Assembly: GCF_019091455.1 (NCBI RefSeq)
Contig: NZ_JAGXJN010000055.1
Location: 1 to 34,857, forward strand
DNA: 34,857 bases
Reading direction: 5' to 3'
Source of the DNA: Chitinophaga sp. GbtcB8
Lineage (GTDB): Bacteria > Bacteroidota > Bacteroidia > Chitinophagales > Chitinophagaceae
Positions 19,901 to 26,646 of this stretch are shown here, piece by piece; within the stretch, counting starts at the first letter, position 1; each line of letters opens with the position of its first letter. The translations under genes and the position numbers were made by a program. Below the pieces are notes generated by a model. That model had not been told where the DNA came from and did not search any database. It saw nothing but the letters and a program-made list of their open reading frames with translations.

Positions 19901-20440
19901 TGTAACCGCGTATTCTATGACAGTGTGTACCTGAGAGTGGCTGATATGCCGAGAATAGACCTGGGCCTGGATACAGTAATGTGTATTGGTGAAACACTCC
20001 GCTTACGTGCAGAAGGCGCCAATATTAAAAGTGTGCTGTGGTCAGATGGTTCTACCGGACCATACCTGGATGTGAAAGCAGCTGGTACCTACGCAGTAAC
20101 CGTGTTCAATGATTGCGGCAGCGCAACAGACCAGATCACGGTAGACTATACGCAGTGTGATCCGAAACCGACCTTCCCGAACGCCTTCTCACCGAACGGT
20201 GATGGTAAGAACGACTTCTTCCGCCCGGTTGTTCGCGGACCGATGTACGAATACGAACTGCGCATCTTCAACCGCTGGGGTGAGCTGATCTACCTGGGTT
20301 ATGATTCCAAGAAAGGCTGGGACGGCCGCTACCAGGGCCAACCGGTAACAATAGGCACCTACGTATGGTGGCTTACTTACAAGAAAATGCCAAACGGTAA
20401 TCCGAACATTATAAAAGGTGAGGTAACCGTGATCAGGTAA
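7997..20440 (+). CDS. Giant repetitive surface protein with type-B T9SS sorting domain
   Basis: This 4147-residue protein is probably exported by Sec and the type IX secretion system and displayed as an adhesin- or SprB-like fibre. The start at 7997 gives a signal peptide (MKKLLALLYLLIAFTTGTAVAQ); the frame stays open to a TTG at 7937, with another ATG at 7946. Modules in order: a lectin-like N-terminal domain shared with the downstream paralogue (about 130-345, ending SFFDGQTDQLGGEYTMCAG); several Ig-like modules (about 345-797); 26 tandem units of 82-91 aa (about 798-3025; consensus AAAGPDQKLCNVTSFTLAAN ... GDSIxLRWTIANGTCPPST); one SprB-like Ig module with QWQSS (about 3025-3120); six HYR-type modules (TWTATDxCG ... 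TITVQDTTRPVF, about 3121-3615); a linker domain; five Ig-like modules with LGxDTTIC and WSTGETT (about 3705-4052); and the gliding-motility-associated C-terminal domain (FPNAFSPNGDG, RIFNRWGELIY, GTYVWW, about 4055-4147). It has its own terminator. Confidence 0.93.
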   Translation: MKKLLALLYLLIAFTTGTAVAQTMNAPATVCISPDATNKRWASMSLSIGDMQGTNWSISVGGVPSVAGVDYNVLYGVVGSYSTGGAPNSVGNRSITVEFLKPATYRIRAVITNANGTTSTVNKNVVAASCPMTICKGQNTTMAGFTEDFGQTTTRIPLDPARGTIEYIYQPTGNLNDEYYTIANQLQQRPEWDASIDHTGNTNGAMLVANSAYDPKLFYSRRVNGLCTGAVYNFTAWFRNADGKGVMEGACAGGMIYAGVTFEIVNATTNAVLQTFNTYDVSAPLQANPINRGWQQYGGSFKTPPGVSSVIVRIRNNNPGGCGNDIAIDDIAFSYCAPYIYSFFDGQTDQLGGEYTMCAGAATNLTSVYAPADYFTSPQYFWQYSDDNLTWTTISGDGDGVTGSATGILHFAEDALLLQGSPTVITQRWFRLMIYEAGNTSSCAQPSVPIKVILLPNPKISVAGAQICIGGSATLTACCGYDTYTWDDPAATESDNITVAPTTTTVYTVIGRKDYGSGRTCYRQADAPVIVDDMPVPNLTMTTPATICLGQAVDISIDPINAGYDILWTPNGETTTSIHDVPTTPGSIAYGVTITNGTCSVTDSRTVTVRDLPDVTIGSIPASCRTSGSFTIPYTGATNNPSRYDVVAAGANPMPGFTAVMNQAMPASPITVTYPVGTAPGTYTFNLVLHNTTLSCDRTKPFSVVVQAPSTPPTGILADKTQLCVSGTVTLTVQGGALGTGAVWRWYAGACGGALLGTGPSITTGTISTTTTFYVRAESAGACGSSTCASATVTVLAQPVTAAAGPDQEHCEVPTFLMAANPATPATATGTWSVISASVPVANIVIASPTNQSSNVTVPNGATATLAWTISNGVCPSTSDQVVLTNYSKPTVANAGPKQRLCNATSFTLAANTATIGTGTWTKVYGAAGTITNPNSPTTTVTGLTPGDSIILRWTIANGPCTPSTSDVTLVTYKTPTVAVAGPDQKLCNVTSFTLAANTPAAGAGYGYWTTISGGKAPVGLTTPNTTITVVPGDSIVLRWTIANGTCPPSTDDITLVSYKTPTVAAAGPDQKLCNVTSFTLAANTPAAGAGYGYWTTISGGKAPANLTSPTSTITVVPGDSIVLRWTIANGTCPPSTDDITLVSYKTPTVAAAGPDQKLCNVTSFTLAANAPAAGAGYGYWTTISGGKAPANLTSPTSTITVVPGDSIVLRWTIANGTCPPSTDDITLVSYKTPTIAAAGPDQKLCNVTSFTLAANAPAAGAGYGYWTTISGGKAPANLTSPTSTITVVPGDSIVLRWTIANGTCPPSTDDITLVSYKTPTVAAAGPDQKLCNVTSFTLAANAPAAGAGYGYWTTISGGKAPANLTSPTSTITVVPGDSIVLRWTIANGTCPPSTDDITLVSYKTPTVAAAGPDQKLCNVTSFTLAANTPAAGAGYGYWTTISGGKAPANLTSPTSTITVVPGDSIVLRWTIANGTCPPSTDDITLVSYKTPTVAAAGPDQKLCNVTSFTLAANPPAAGAGYGYWTTISGGKAPANLTSPTSTITVVPGDSIVLRWTIANGTCPPSTNDVTLVSYKTPTVADAGPDQKDCNVTSFTLAANTPAAGAGYGYWTTIYGSKAPTNLTSPTSTITVAPGDSIILRWTIANGTCPPSTSDVTLVSYRTPTTAAAGPDQKLCNVTSFTLAANTPAAGAGYGYWTTIYGAKAPTNLTSPTSTIAVVPGDSIILRWTIANGNCPPSTDDITLVSYRTPTVAAAGPDQKDCNVTSFTLAANTPTIGYGYWSTVYGGKAPANLTSPTSTITVAPGDSIVLRWNIANGTCPPSTSDVTLVSYETPTVAAAGPDQKDCNVTSFTLAANTPTIGYGYWSTVYGGKAPANLTDPNSTITVAPGDSIILRWNIANGNCPPSTNDVTLVSYKTPTVAAAGPDQKQCNVTSFTLAANTPAAGAGHGYWTTIYGGKAPTNLTSPTSAITVVPGDSIILRWTIANGNCPPSTSDVTLVSYITPTVAAAGPNQKDCNVTSFTLAANTPTIGYGYWTTVYGGKAPANLTDPASTITVAPGDSIILRWNIANGNCPPSTSDVTLVSYLMPTTAAAGPDQKLCYTTSFTMAANTPAVNAGTGRWSVVYGTANIATPTSPASSVTIAQGDSVILRWTITNGNCAISTDDVTLISYESATIAAAGPDQKLCNVTSFTLAANTPAIGTGAWSIVHGTPVIADLLSPTSTVTVAPGDSVVLRWTISNGVLCPSNSDDVILVSYEQPTVAAAGADQKLCNVTSFTLAANTPSVGTGKWSILYGTPVIASLTSATSTVTVVPGDSVVLRWTISNGTCPPSTSDVTLVSYKTPTVAAAGPNQKLCNVTSFTLAANTPAAGAGYGYWTTIYGGKAPANLTSPTSTITVVPGDSIILRWTIANGVCPPSTSDVTLVSYITPTVAAAGPDQKDCNVTSFTLAANTPAAGAGYGYWTTIYGGKAPANLTSPTSAITVAPGDSIVLRWTIANGTCPPSTDDIILVSYRTPTTAAAGPNQKLCNVTSFTLAANTPAAGAGYGYWTTIYGGKAPANLTSPTSTIAVVPGDSIILRWTIANGTCPPSTSDVTLVSYKTPTVAAAGPNQKLCNVTSFTLAANTPAAGAGYGYWTTIYGGKAPANLTSPTSTIAVAPGDSIILRWTIANGNCPPSTSDVTLVSYAQPTIAAAGADQKLCNVTSFTLAGNTPTVGKGVWTKIYGNPVIANPNSPTSTITVAAGDSVILRWTISNGNCPPSTDDVTLVSYKTAAPALAGPDQKMCNVTSFTLAANTPSVPTAKGRWSIIYGTPVIANLTSPTTTITVVPGDSVILRWTITNGTCPATSDDVVLVSYRQPTIAAAGADQKLCNVTSFTLAGNTPTVGTGRWTVIYGTATIAAPTSPTSTVTVAAGDSVILRWTISNGVCPATSDDVVLVNYRTPAMANAGPDQDMCSNTTSFTMRANAPGVTGAVGTWTIVSGTATIADIHNPTTTVTVAVGNTVTLRWTITNGTCAMSNDDVVIANRNLITNNTISADQTVCLTEIPAALTGTTPTGGNGTYTYQWQSSTTSATAGFVSIPGATAATYAPGLLTQDTWYRRVVTSGFCASVTSNAVKITVINKPPVVTFVPGPMTVDCRMGMDYTTLFGTPQFSHTPYTNMPLTVTFTDANSVNGCTQTFTRTWTATDRCGMTTTASQTITVVDRTAPVFTSQKPADVTVECDKIPAAVNLNAVDDCFGNMSVTPVETRQDIPGACVNNYKLIRTWTAVDGCNNRVTLTQTITVQDKTPPVFTGTAPRDTIVNCNAVPPAAPLTAMDNCTPGVITVTATDVRKNIPGAKCTDNYQIVRTWIARDECGNMATLVQNITVQDTTRPVFSMPQPANVTVDCDKVPSWPAITATDNCTANVPVMTSEQKFATQPACAGNYRLVRTWKATDNCGNTATMTQTITVQDTTRPVFTVRPPADTTVNCDAVPAPPNNVVATDACGTVKLSRTQVRENIPGACASNYRLIRTWIAIDQCGNQAVWRQVITVQDTTRPVITAPPADVVLNCGDAIPAAPVLTATDNCDPAFPKQAAMTEDPYVKDVCSGYTIIRRWRVADACGNQATEVIQRIVVNACPKPVLDPALPVNCSDNPTFTIKTLNNVTNPTYILVGVVPANAVQVPWSQQNGAFNLNNATQASFIVRDGVTGCISDTVVYNLQYNTSPMVNLGRDTTICGGNSLILDAGAGNFAYTIRWSTGETTQRINITNAGKYWVSVTNGICTTTDTIQVTVIPMPLVDIPDASICRGQSVKLDAFVDGGTYLWSNGATSSSILVSTQEQFWVQVVKSGCITIDTVNVTVNPPPDITLNRDTTICPDQSVMLTVNLNNGGNIRWVTGATTNSIVVNEPGQYWVTVSRDNCMIKDTVNVRLQPSIKVELGPNQEICPGSQITIDGTTQDAISYLWDDGDPNPVKNLFETGKYRLGVMDRFCNRVFYDSVYLRVADMPRIDLGLDTVMCIGETLRLRAEGANIKSVLWSDGSTGPYLDVKAAGTYAVTVFNDCGSATDQITVDYTQCDPKPTFPNAFSPNGDGKNDFFRPVVRGPMYEYELRIFNRWGELIYLGYDSKKGWDGRYQGQPVTIGTYVWWLTYKKMPNGNPNIIKGEVTVIR
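10388..17070 (+). repeat. 26-unit in-frame tandem repeat array within the giant gene
   Basis: Counting the GPxQ (or GADQ) motif gives 26 units. Distances between successive anchor codons are 273 bp for the first step and then 252, 255 or 258 bp, always multiples of three. Units 3-9 are almost identical in protein sequence (KLCNVTSFTLAAN ... WTTISGGKAP), units 10-15 and 19-22 use the variant WxTxYGGKAP, and units 16-18 and 23-26 are more divergent. Nearly every unit has two Cys, one after QKx and one in NGxCP. Neighbouring units differ mainly at synonymous sites. A CRISPR array is excluded because the repeats are in frame and translated. Confidence 0.95.
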
Positions 20441-20455
20441 TAACAAACTTTTCAG

Positions 20456-20492
20456 AAAAAGAGGGATTCCAACTCGTGAATCCCTCTTTTTT
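20456..20492 (+). terminator. Intrinsic terminator of the giant gene
   Basis: AAAAAGAGGGATTC pairs with GAATCCCTCTTTTTT around an 8-nt loop, 15 bp after the stop codon. This is a strong Rho-independent terminator separating the two giant genes into different transcripts. Confidence 0.9.
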
Positions 20493-20663
20493 GAAATAAC
20501 ACATAAGTATTTTAACTTATTTAAAAATTAATTAAAATGAAATATCTCTACCACAACAGTTAGCTATGCGAATTACGGGGGACACTAAAATGTCAATAAT
20601 ATTCAAGAGGTAAAAAGCCGCTCTCTGATTGGAATCCTATTTTTTTTGTAATACTTCGAACCA

Positions 20664-23600
20664 GTGATTAGATTATCAGCCTTCCTATGCATGATCATGG
20701 CTTTTGTGAGTGGTGAAACTGTTTTTGGACAAGCTTTTGTAAACGCACCTGCGAACGTGTGTACAACGGCCGGTACCAACGCCGAACGCTATGCCACTAT
20801 TACCGCAGATGTAACCGGTGAAACGGTTACCGATACCAGGTGGACCATCACCCCTGGTGTGGTTGGAGTGGACTTTAAAGTATTGTATGGCACGCTCAAT
20901 ACCACTGTGGCGGGTCGTGGGTCTTTGACCATTGAATTTATAAAGCCTGGCGTTTACACCGCTTCTGCTACAATGAATACCCCAAGTGGCCCTTACAGCG
21001 CCAACAGTTTTATAACTGTAAAGGATTGTAGCATGCCAGTGTGTAAAGGAGCAAACACCACCACCCCAATGGCTGGTTTTGTGGAAGATTTCGGCTCTAC
21101 CGCCATTCCCATTCCACTGGATCCTCTGCGTGGCAGCATACAGTACACTGCCAACACTGCAGGTCCCCTGGGGCCTGAGGAGTATGTAGTAGCTGCCAAT
21201 ACCACTGGTCAAAGCACTGACTGGATATCCACCAACGACCATACCCGCAATACCAATGGCGGTATGCTGCTGGTAAATGCAGATGCGGCTACCAGCCTGC
21301 TGTTCCGCAGAACAGTAAGCGGTCTTTGTAAAGGTGCGGTATACCGTTTGGGCGCCTGGTTTAAGAACCTGGATACCCGTACTTTTTTTGAAACAGGCTG
21401 CGGCGCTGCTTATAAAAACCCCGGTGTAACCTTTGAAGTATTAAATGCCACCACCAATGCGGTAGTTGCTACTTTTAACACCAATGATATTTCTACTCCC
21501 CTGCAAGCCACGGTTAATAATTTTGGCTGGCAGGAATATGCTTTCAGCTTTAAAACACTGCCCGGCCTTACGGATGTAATTGTACAGATCCGTAATAATG
21601 CGCCCGGCGGTTGTGGTAACAACCTTGCGGTTGACGATATCAGCTTTTCCTATTGCACACCATATATCTACTCTTTCTTTGACGGGCAAACCGACCAGCT
21701 GGGCGGCGAGTACACCATGTGTGCCGGCTCTCCCACCAACCTTACCTCCCAGTATACACCAGCCGGTTATTTTACCGTGCCGCACTATTTCTGGGAATAC
21801 AGTAAGGACAGCATTTTATGGACCACCATTAACGGGGACGGCGACGGTATCAGCGGTACCGGTACAGACATACTGCACTTTGTAGAAGGTGCGCTGTTAC
21901 TGGAAGGCGACCCCGTAGCCACTACACACCTGTTCTTCCGGTTAAATATATATGAGGATGGCAATACGGAAAGTTGCGCCGCACCCTCCATGCCCATTAA
22001 AGTAACGCTGCTGCCCAATCCGAAGGTAGTAGTGCCTGATAATGAAATTTGTAATGGCGATACGGCTACCCTGGTAGCCACCGGTGGCTTTGATTCTTAT
22101 ATATGGGATTCGCCGCTGGATACCACTTCAGAAGAAGTGAAGGTAGCGCCGGATGTAACAAGTGTATACACCGTAACAGGTTATAAAAGTTATGGCGCCG
22201 GCCGTACCTGCCAGCGTACCGGCCAGGCAGTGGTAATTGTTGATGACCGCCCGGTGGTGGACAGCATTACAGGGCCCGGCAATGTATGTTTTGGCACAGA
22301 GGTAGATCTGAGCATAGACCCTGCCCTTTCCCTGTATGATATAGCCTGGACACCCAACGGCGAAACCGCTGTTACAGATATTAAAGATACACCCGCCACA
22401 TTGGGGCTTAATACTTACGGCGTAACTGTAACTAACGGCATGTGCGTAATAAAAACGTATAAGGACATAACGGTATTGGATATGCCAACCGCTTATGCCG
22501 GTGCTACAGATACAATGTACCAGTGTAACGATGGTGACTTTACCATGGCCGGCACCCTAGGTGCAGACGAAACCGGCAAGTGGACCATTGATGGCGCTGC
22601 CAACGGCGCTGTTATTGGCAACGATGCAAACCCGCTGACAACTGTAACCGGCCTTGCAAGCGGCCAGGCAGTAACGCTGGTATGGTCTGTACAAAAAACG
22701 CTGAACACCGGTTGTACCAGTACAGATACCATTGTACTGATGAACGTGGCCATACCCATTACCAGCCTGGCAGGCCCTGACCAAACCCAGTGCGGTACGG
22801 CAGACGCCTTTACCATGGCCGCCAATACACCGCCGGCAGGCGCTATTGGTACCTGGGATGTAAAACAAGGCACCGCTTCTGTTGGTAACCTGAATACAGA
22901 GAATACTATTATTACCGTAACCGGTATACAGGATGCCATGATCACCTGGACCGTATCCAACGCCGTTTGCCCCGGCAAGCCGGATACTGTGATACTGAGC
23001 AAAAAGAATGCGCCTAATGTTACACTGGGCGTAGTACCCAATATCTGTAGCAGTGAGCCTGCATTTACCATTCCTTTTACTGCGCCTACGGATGGCCCTG
23101 ATAAATATGATGTAACGGCAGCCGCCACTAATGCAATGCCCGGGTTTATAACCATCACGGATTCAGCTTTCATCGCTTCTCCGCTGCTGGCCGTCTACCC
23201 TGCTGCTACCGCTACCGGTACTTATGATTTTAACCTGACTGTTAAACATGATGGCGCCGGTTGCGCTACAGATATACCGTTCTCCCTCACTGTTACTTCA
23301 TCTTCAATAGCACCTACTACTGTAGTTGCAGATAAACCTGAAGTATGTGCGGGTGATAATGTAACCTTAACCGTACAGGATGGCAGCCTGGGAACAGGCG
23401 CTAACTGGGTATGGTATGCAGATGGCTGCGGTACCGGCTCACCGCTGGGCACCGGGCTTACGCTTACAACAGCAGTAACAAAAACCACTACCTACTATGT
23501 GCGTGCGGAAAGCGCCGGCGCATGCGGTAACTCAGGTTGCGCAGCTGTAGTGGTAACAGTAGTAAGCATAGCGCCTGTGGCCACCTTTGTACCGGATTCC

Positions 23601-25079
23601 ATTACCGTGGAATGTGAAGCAGGTAAGGACTACACTACCCTGTTCGGCACACCGCAGTTCAGCCATGCACCTTATACCACTATTACACTGAATGTAACTT
23701 CTACTGACCAGACTACCATGAACGGCTGTACGCAGAAGCTTACCCGTACCTGGACGGCTACAGATGCCTGCGGCCTCACCGGCACAGCAGCACAAACCAT
23801 TAATGTTGTAGATAAAACAGCACCGGTATTTACCACGCCTAAACCGGGCGATGTAACGGTGAATTGTGACGCCATACCCGTAGCTATTACCATGGATGCG
23901 CTGGATGCCTGCGCAGGCCTGATCACCGTAACAGCCACAGATGTACAGCAGGCCATTGCCGGCGCATGTGCCAGCAATTATAAGATCCTGCGCACCTGGA
24001 CAGCTACTGACCCTTGCGGTAACAGTGTAAGCGCTGTGCAAACCATCACGGTAAAAGAATTAACACCGCCTGCATTTACCACTGCGGCGCCTAATGATAC
24101 GCTGGTAGAATGCGGCTCTATACCCGCACCGGTTGTAATGACCGCTACCGAATATTGCACCGGCGCAAGCATCACTGCAACGGCAACGGATACACGTATA
24201 GCTATACCCGGCAAAAGCTGCGGTTACCAGATAGTACGTACCTGGCTTGCGCAGGATGTATGCGGCAACAGTAATACCGTTTCACAGACCATTACCGTAC
24301 AGGATACCACCCGCCCGGTATTTAGCGTAATGCCGCCGGCAGATGCGCTGGTGGATTGTGATAACGTACCCGCGCCGGCTACCAACATAACCGCTATTGA
24401 TAACTGTGGCAGTGTAAGGATCAGCCGTACACAAACACAGAAACCGGTTAATATCCCGGGCGCCTGCGGCAGCTACGAGATAACCCGCATATGGACAGCA
24501 ACAGACGAATGCGGCAACACCGCCACCGCTCAGCAGGTGATCACTGTTAGCTGCGATGGTATTCCGAAAATAGCCCTGGGTAATGATACCAGCCTTTGTA
24601 ACGGAGAAGCCATCCGCCTGCGTGCAGATGATGGCGGTACCAGCTACGGTGGCGTAATGACCTACCGCTGGTCCAACGGTTCTACCGAACCTACCCTTAC
24701 GGTTACACAATCCGGTACCTATTCCGTAACCGTAGCTAATGACTGCGGACAAGCCTCCGACGAAATAAACGTGAACTTCACCGTTTGCGATCCTAAACCG
24801 GTATTTGCCAATGCCTTCTCCCCTAACGGTGATGGTATTAACGACCGTTTCAGGCCGGTAACACAACGCGGTATGATGTACGGCTACCAGCTGCGCATTT
24901 ACAACCGCTGGGGACAGCTGGTGTACAGCGATTCAGATCCCAGAAGAGGCTGGGATGGCTCTATGAATAATACATCGCATCAGGCTAACGTTGGCACCTA
25001 CATTTGGTGGGTAACCTATACCAAAGACCTGAAAGAGCCGCCGGTAATACTGAATGGCCTGGTGAACGTGGTTAAGTAA
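20664..25079 (+). CDS. Second giant surface protein, paralogue with type-B T9SS sorting domain
   Basis: The 1471-residue protein is a shorter relative of the upstream giant. The GTG at 20664 is preferred: an in-frame stop lies 12 nt upstream, and it yields a signal peptide (MIRLSAFLCMIMAFVSGETVFGQ), while the ATG at 20691 would remove its positive charge. Modules: the same N-terminal lectin-like domain (about 120-335, ending SFFDGQTDQLGGEYTMCAG); Ig-like modules (about 335-610); two divergent copies of the unit amplified in the neighbour (about 611-780, including SLAGPDQTQC); further Ig-like modules; four HYR-type modules (about 970-1295); one Ig-like module (GNDTSLC); and the sorting domain (FANAFSPNGDG, RIYNRWGQLVY, GTYIWW, about 1382-1471). 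Probably surface-exposed; it may work together with or replace the larger protein. It ends at a bidirectional terminator facing serA. Confidence 0.92.
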   Translation: MIRLSAFLCMIMAFVSGETVFGQAFVNAPANVCTTAGTNAERYATITADVTGETVTDTRWTITPGVVGVDFKVLYGTLNTTVAGRGSLTIEFIKPGVYTASATMNTPSGPYSANSFITVKDCSMPVCKGANTTTPMAGFVEDFGSTAIPIPLDPLRGSIQYTANTAGPLGPEEYVVAANTTGQSTDWISTNDHTRNTNGGMLLVNADAATSLLFRRTVSGLCKGAVYRLGAWFKNLDTRTFFETGCGAAYKNPGVTFEVLNATTNAVVATFNTNDISTPLQATVNNFGWQEYAFSFKTLPGLTDVIVQIRNNAPGGCGNNLAVDDISFSYCTPYIYSFFDGQTDQLGGEYTMCAGSPTNLTSQYTPAGYFTVPHYFWEYSKDSILWTTINGDGDGISGTGTDILHFVEGALLLEGDPVATTHLFFRLNIYEDGNTESCAAPSMPIKVTLLPNPKVVVPDNEICNGDTATLVATGGFDSYIWDSPLDTTSEEVKVAPDVTSVYTVTGYKSYGAGRTCQRTGQAVVIVDDRPVVDSITGPGNVCFGTEVDLSIDPALSLYDIAWTPNGETAVTDIKDTPATLGLNTYGVTVTNGMCVIKTYKDITVLDMPTAYAGATDTMYQCNDGDFTMAGTLGADETGKWTIDGAANGAVIGNDANPLTTVTGLASGQAVTLVWSVQKTLNTGCTSTDTIVLMNVAIPITSLAGPDQTQCGTADAFTMAANTPPAGAIGTWDVKQGTASVGNLNTENTIITVTGIQDAMITWTVSNAVCPGKPDTVILSKKNAPNVTLGVVPNICSSEPAFTIPFTAPTDGPDKYDVTAAATNAMPGFITITDSAFIASPLLAVYPAATATGTYDFNLTVKHDGAGCATDIPFSLTVTSSSIAPTTVVADKPEVCAGDNVTLTVQDGSLGTGANWVWYADGCGTGSPLGTGLTLTTAVTKTTTYYVRAESAGACGNSGCAAVVVTVVSIAPVATFVPDSITVECEAGKDYTTLFGTPQFSHAPYTTITLNVTSTDQTTMNGCTQKLTRTWTATDACGLTGTAAQTINVVDKTAPVFTTPKPGDVTVNCDAIPVAITMDALDACAGLITVTATDVQQAIAGACASNYKILRTWTATDPCGNSVSAVQTITVKELTPPAFTTAAPNDTLVECGSIPAPVVMTATEYCTGASITATATDTRIAIPGKSCGYQIVRTWLAQDVCGNSNTVSQTITVQDTTRPVFSVMPPADALVDCDNVPAPATNITAIDNCGSVRISRTQTQKPVNIPGACGSYEITRIWTATDECGNTATAQQVITVSCDGIPKIALGNDTSLCNGEAIRLRADDGGTSYGGVMTYRWSNGSTEPTLTVTQSGTYSVTVANDCGQASDEINVNFTVCDPKPVFANAFSPNGDGINDRFRPVTQRGMMYGYQLRIYNRWGQLVYSDSDPRRGWDGSMNNTSHQANVGTYIWWVTYTKDLKEPPVILNGLVNVVK

Positions 25080-25095
25080 ACTCTCAGATGCAGAC

Positions 25096-25137
25096 ATAAA
25101 AAAGAAAGGAGCTCGTAATGAGCTCCTTCTTTTTTAT
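25096..25137. terminator. Bidirectional intrinsic terminator between the second giant gene and serA
   Basis: ATAAAAAAGAAAGGAGCTC pairs with GAGCTCCTTCTTTTTTAT around a 5-nt loop, with one bulged base. The A-run on one side and the T-run on the other let it terminate both the + strand giant gene and the convergent serA transcript. Confidence 0.9.
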
Positions 25138-25158
25138 GAGTAATGTTTGCCAGTTATA

Positions 25159-26394
25159 TTAATACAATAACCGCGTTTTGATGGTATGTTTTACTTCTTT
25201 CAGCGCGGCAAAAGCATCATGCGATAATTGTGTATCTACATCCAGCACCACGTAACCTATCTGCTCGTTTGTTTTCAGGTACTGACCCAGGATGTTGATC
25301 TTCTTTGCAGATAAAGCGGTATTGATCTCAGACAGTACACCCGGTACATTCTGATGAATGTGCAGGATGCGGTGCGTGTTTTCCATCGCTGATATGCTGA
25401 TAGCGGGTACAGTATGAGAGCCAAAGCTGGCGCCCTTTTCCAGGTAGTTCAGCATTTTGCTGCTCACATCCAGCCCGATATTATGCTGCGCTTCTTCTGT
25501 GCTGCCGCCAATATGTGGCGTTAAGATCACGTTGGGCAGGTTTTGCAGCGGTGTGCTAAAGGCTGCCCCGTTCTTTTCCGGTTCTACGGGAAATACGTCA
25601 ATGGCTGCGCCGGAAAGCTGCCCGCTCACTAATGCATCTTTCAGGGCATCCAGGTCCACCACCTCGCCACGGGCGTAGTTAATGAAAATGGCGCCTTTCT
25701 TTACATCTTTCAGCGTTTCTGCATTGATCATATTGCTGGTGGTCCTGGTAGAAGGTACGTGCAGGGAAATAATGTCTGCCTGGGAAAACAGGTCCTTCAG
25801 CGTTTTCTGCTGTACGGCATTTCCCAGCGGCAGCTTGGTTTCCACATCATAGTACATTACGTTCATGCCCATAGATTCAGCCAGCACGCTTACCTGGCTG
25901 CCAATGTTCCCATACCCTACAATGCCCAGCGTTTTACCCCTGAGCTCATAGCTGCCGGCGGCTTCTTTTTTCCACACACCTTCATGTGCCGCTTTATTCT
26001 TATCAGGAATACGGCGTATCAGCATAATAGACAAACCTATTACCAGCTCCGCTACCGAACGGGTATTTGAATAGGGCGCATTAAATACGGCAATGCCGTG
26101 CTCTTTTGCATTCTTCAGATCTACCTGGTTAGTGCCTATACAAAAGCAGCCAATAGCCTGCAGCTTTTTAGCCGCGGCCAGCACCTTAGCGGTGATCTGC
26201 GTTTTGGACCGGATACCCAGTAAATGCACATCCTTGATCTCGCTGAGCAATTGTTCCTCGCTCAATGCTCCCGACAGCCGGCGGGTGTTTGAATAACCCG
26301 CGTGCGTAAACTCTGCCACAGCAGCATCACTGATGTTTTCCAGCAAGAGGATATTGATCTTTTCTTTTGGATAGCTTGTCAACTTCTGCTCCAT
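25159..26394 (-). CDS. serA: D-3-phosphoglycerate dehydrogenase SerA
   Basis: This 411-residue enzyme catalyses the first step of serine synthesis, oxidising 3-phosphoglycerate to 3-phosphohydroxypyruvate with NAD. The Rossmann motif GIVGYGNIGSQ spans about residues 157-167. The catalytic Arg242 (NYARGE), Glu271 and His294 (LTPHIGGST) are all present. A C-terminal ACT domain (about 338-411: RILHIHQNVPGVLSEINTAL) suggests allosteric control by serine, as in the E. coli-type enzyme of similar length. The frame is open to 26601, but the ATG at 26394 matches family length and sits about 70 nt after a consensus promoter, so it is the start. It is monocistronic, ending at the bidirectional terminator. 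Confidence 0.96.
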   Translation of the reverse strand: MEQKLTSYPKEKINILLLENISDAAVAEFTHAGYSNTRRLSGALSEEQLLSEIKDVHLLGIRSKTQITAKVLAAAKKLQAIGCFCIGTNQVDLKNAKEHGIAVFNAPYSNTRSVAELVIGLSIMLIRRIPDKNKAAHEGVWKKEAAGSYELRGKTLGIVGYGNIGSQVSVLAESMGMNVMYYDVETKLPLGNAVQQKTLKDLFSQADIISLHVPSTRTTSNMINAETLKDVKKGAIFINYARGEVVDLDALKDALVSGQLSGAAIDVFPVEPEKNGAAFSTPLQNLPNVILTPHIGGSTEEAQHNIGLDVSSKMLNYLEKGASFGSHTVPAISISAMENTHRILHIHQNVPGVLSEINTALSAKKINILGQYLKTNEQIGYVVLDVDTQLSHDAFAALKEVKHTIKTRLLY

Positions 26395-26471
26395 ATATAT
26401 AGTATTATTAATGCGTACGTTGTGTATTCGCAATTGGCTTAATAATTGTGGTTTAGGGCTAAAACAAGGTG

Positions 26472-26502
26472 CAAACCTAACAGAAGTCTGGCAAAAATCA
26501 AA
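26472..26502 (-). promoter_or_regulatory. Consensus promoter of serA
   Basis: The minus strand reads TTTG (26499-26502), 19 nt, then TAGGTTTG (26472-26479), matching the Bacteroidota consensus at every defined base. Predicted transcription starts near 26465, about 70 nt before the serA ATG at 26394. Confidence 0.8.
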
Positions 26503-26593
26503 CAGGGGTTCCGGCAAATTTGATATTGTCAAAAAATATGCTGTAGTTTGCTTCGTTTTTAGAATATTATTCACCATTATTGCTAAAAAGAGG

Positions 26594-26620
26594 GAAAGCA
26601 CCGGGCTTTCTTTTATATTT
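26594..26620 (+). terminator. Terminator-like hairpin in the serine-hydrolase leader
   Basis: GAAAGC-ACCGG-GCTTTC followed by TTTTATATTT resembles a small intrinsic terminator on the + strand, 27 bp before the serine hydrolase ATG. No + strand gene ends here, so it may be an attenuator in the hydrolase leader or the end of a short untranslated transcript. The stem is only 6 bp. Confidence 0.4.
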
Positions 26621-26646
26621 TATAGTCTATTAGTTGTCATTGTTCA

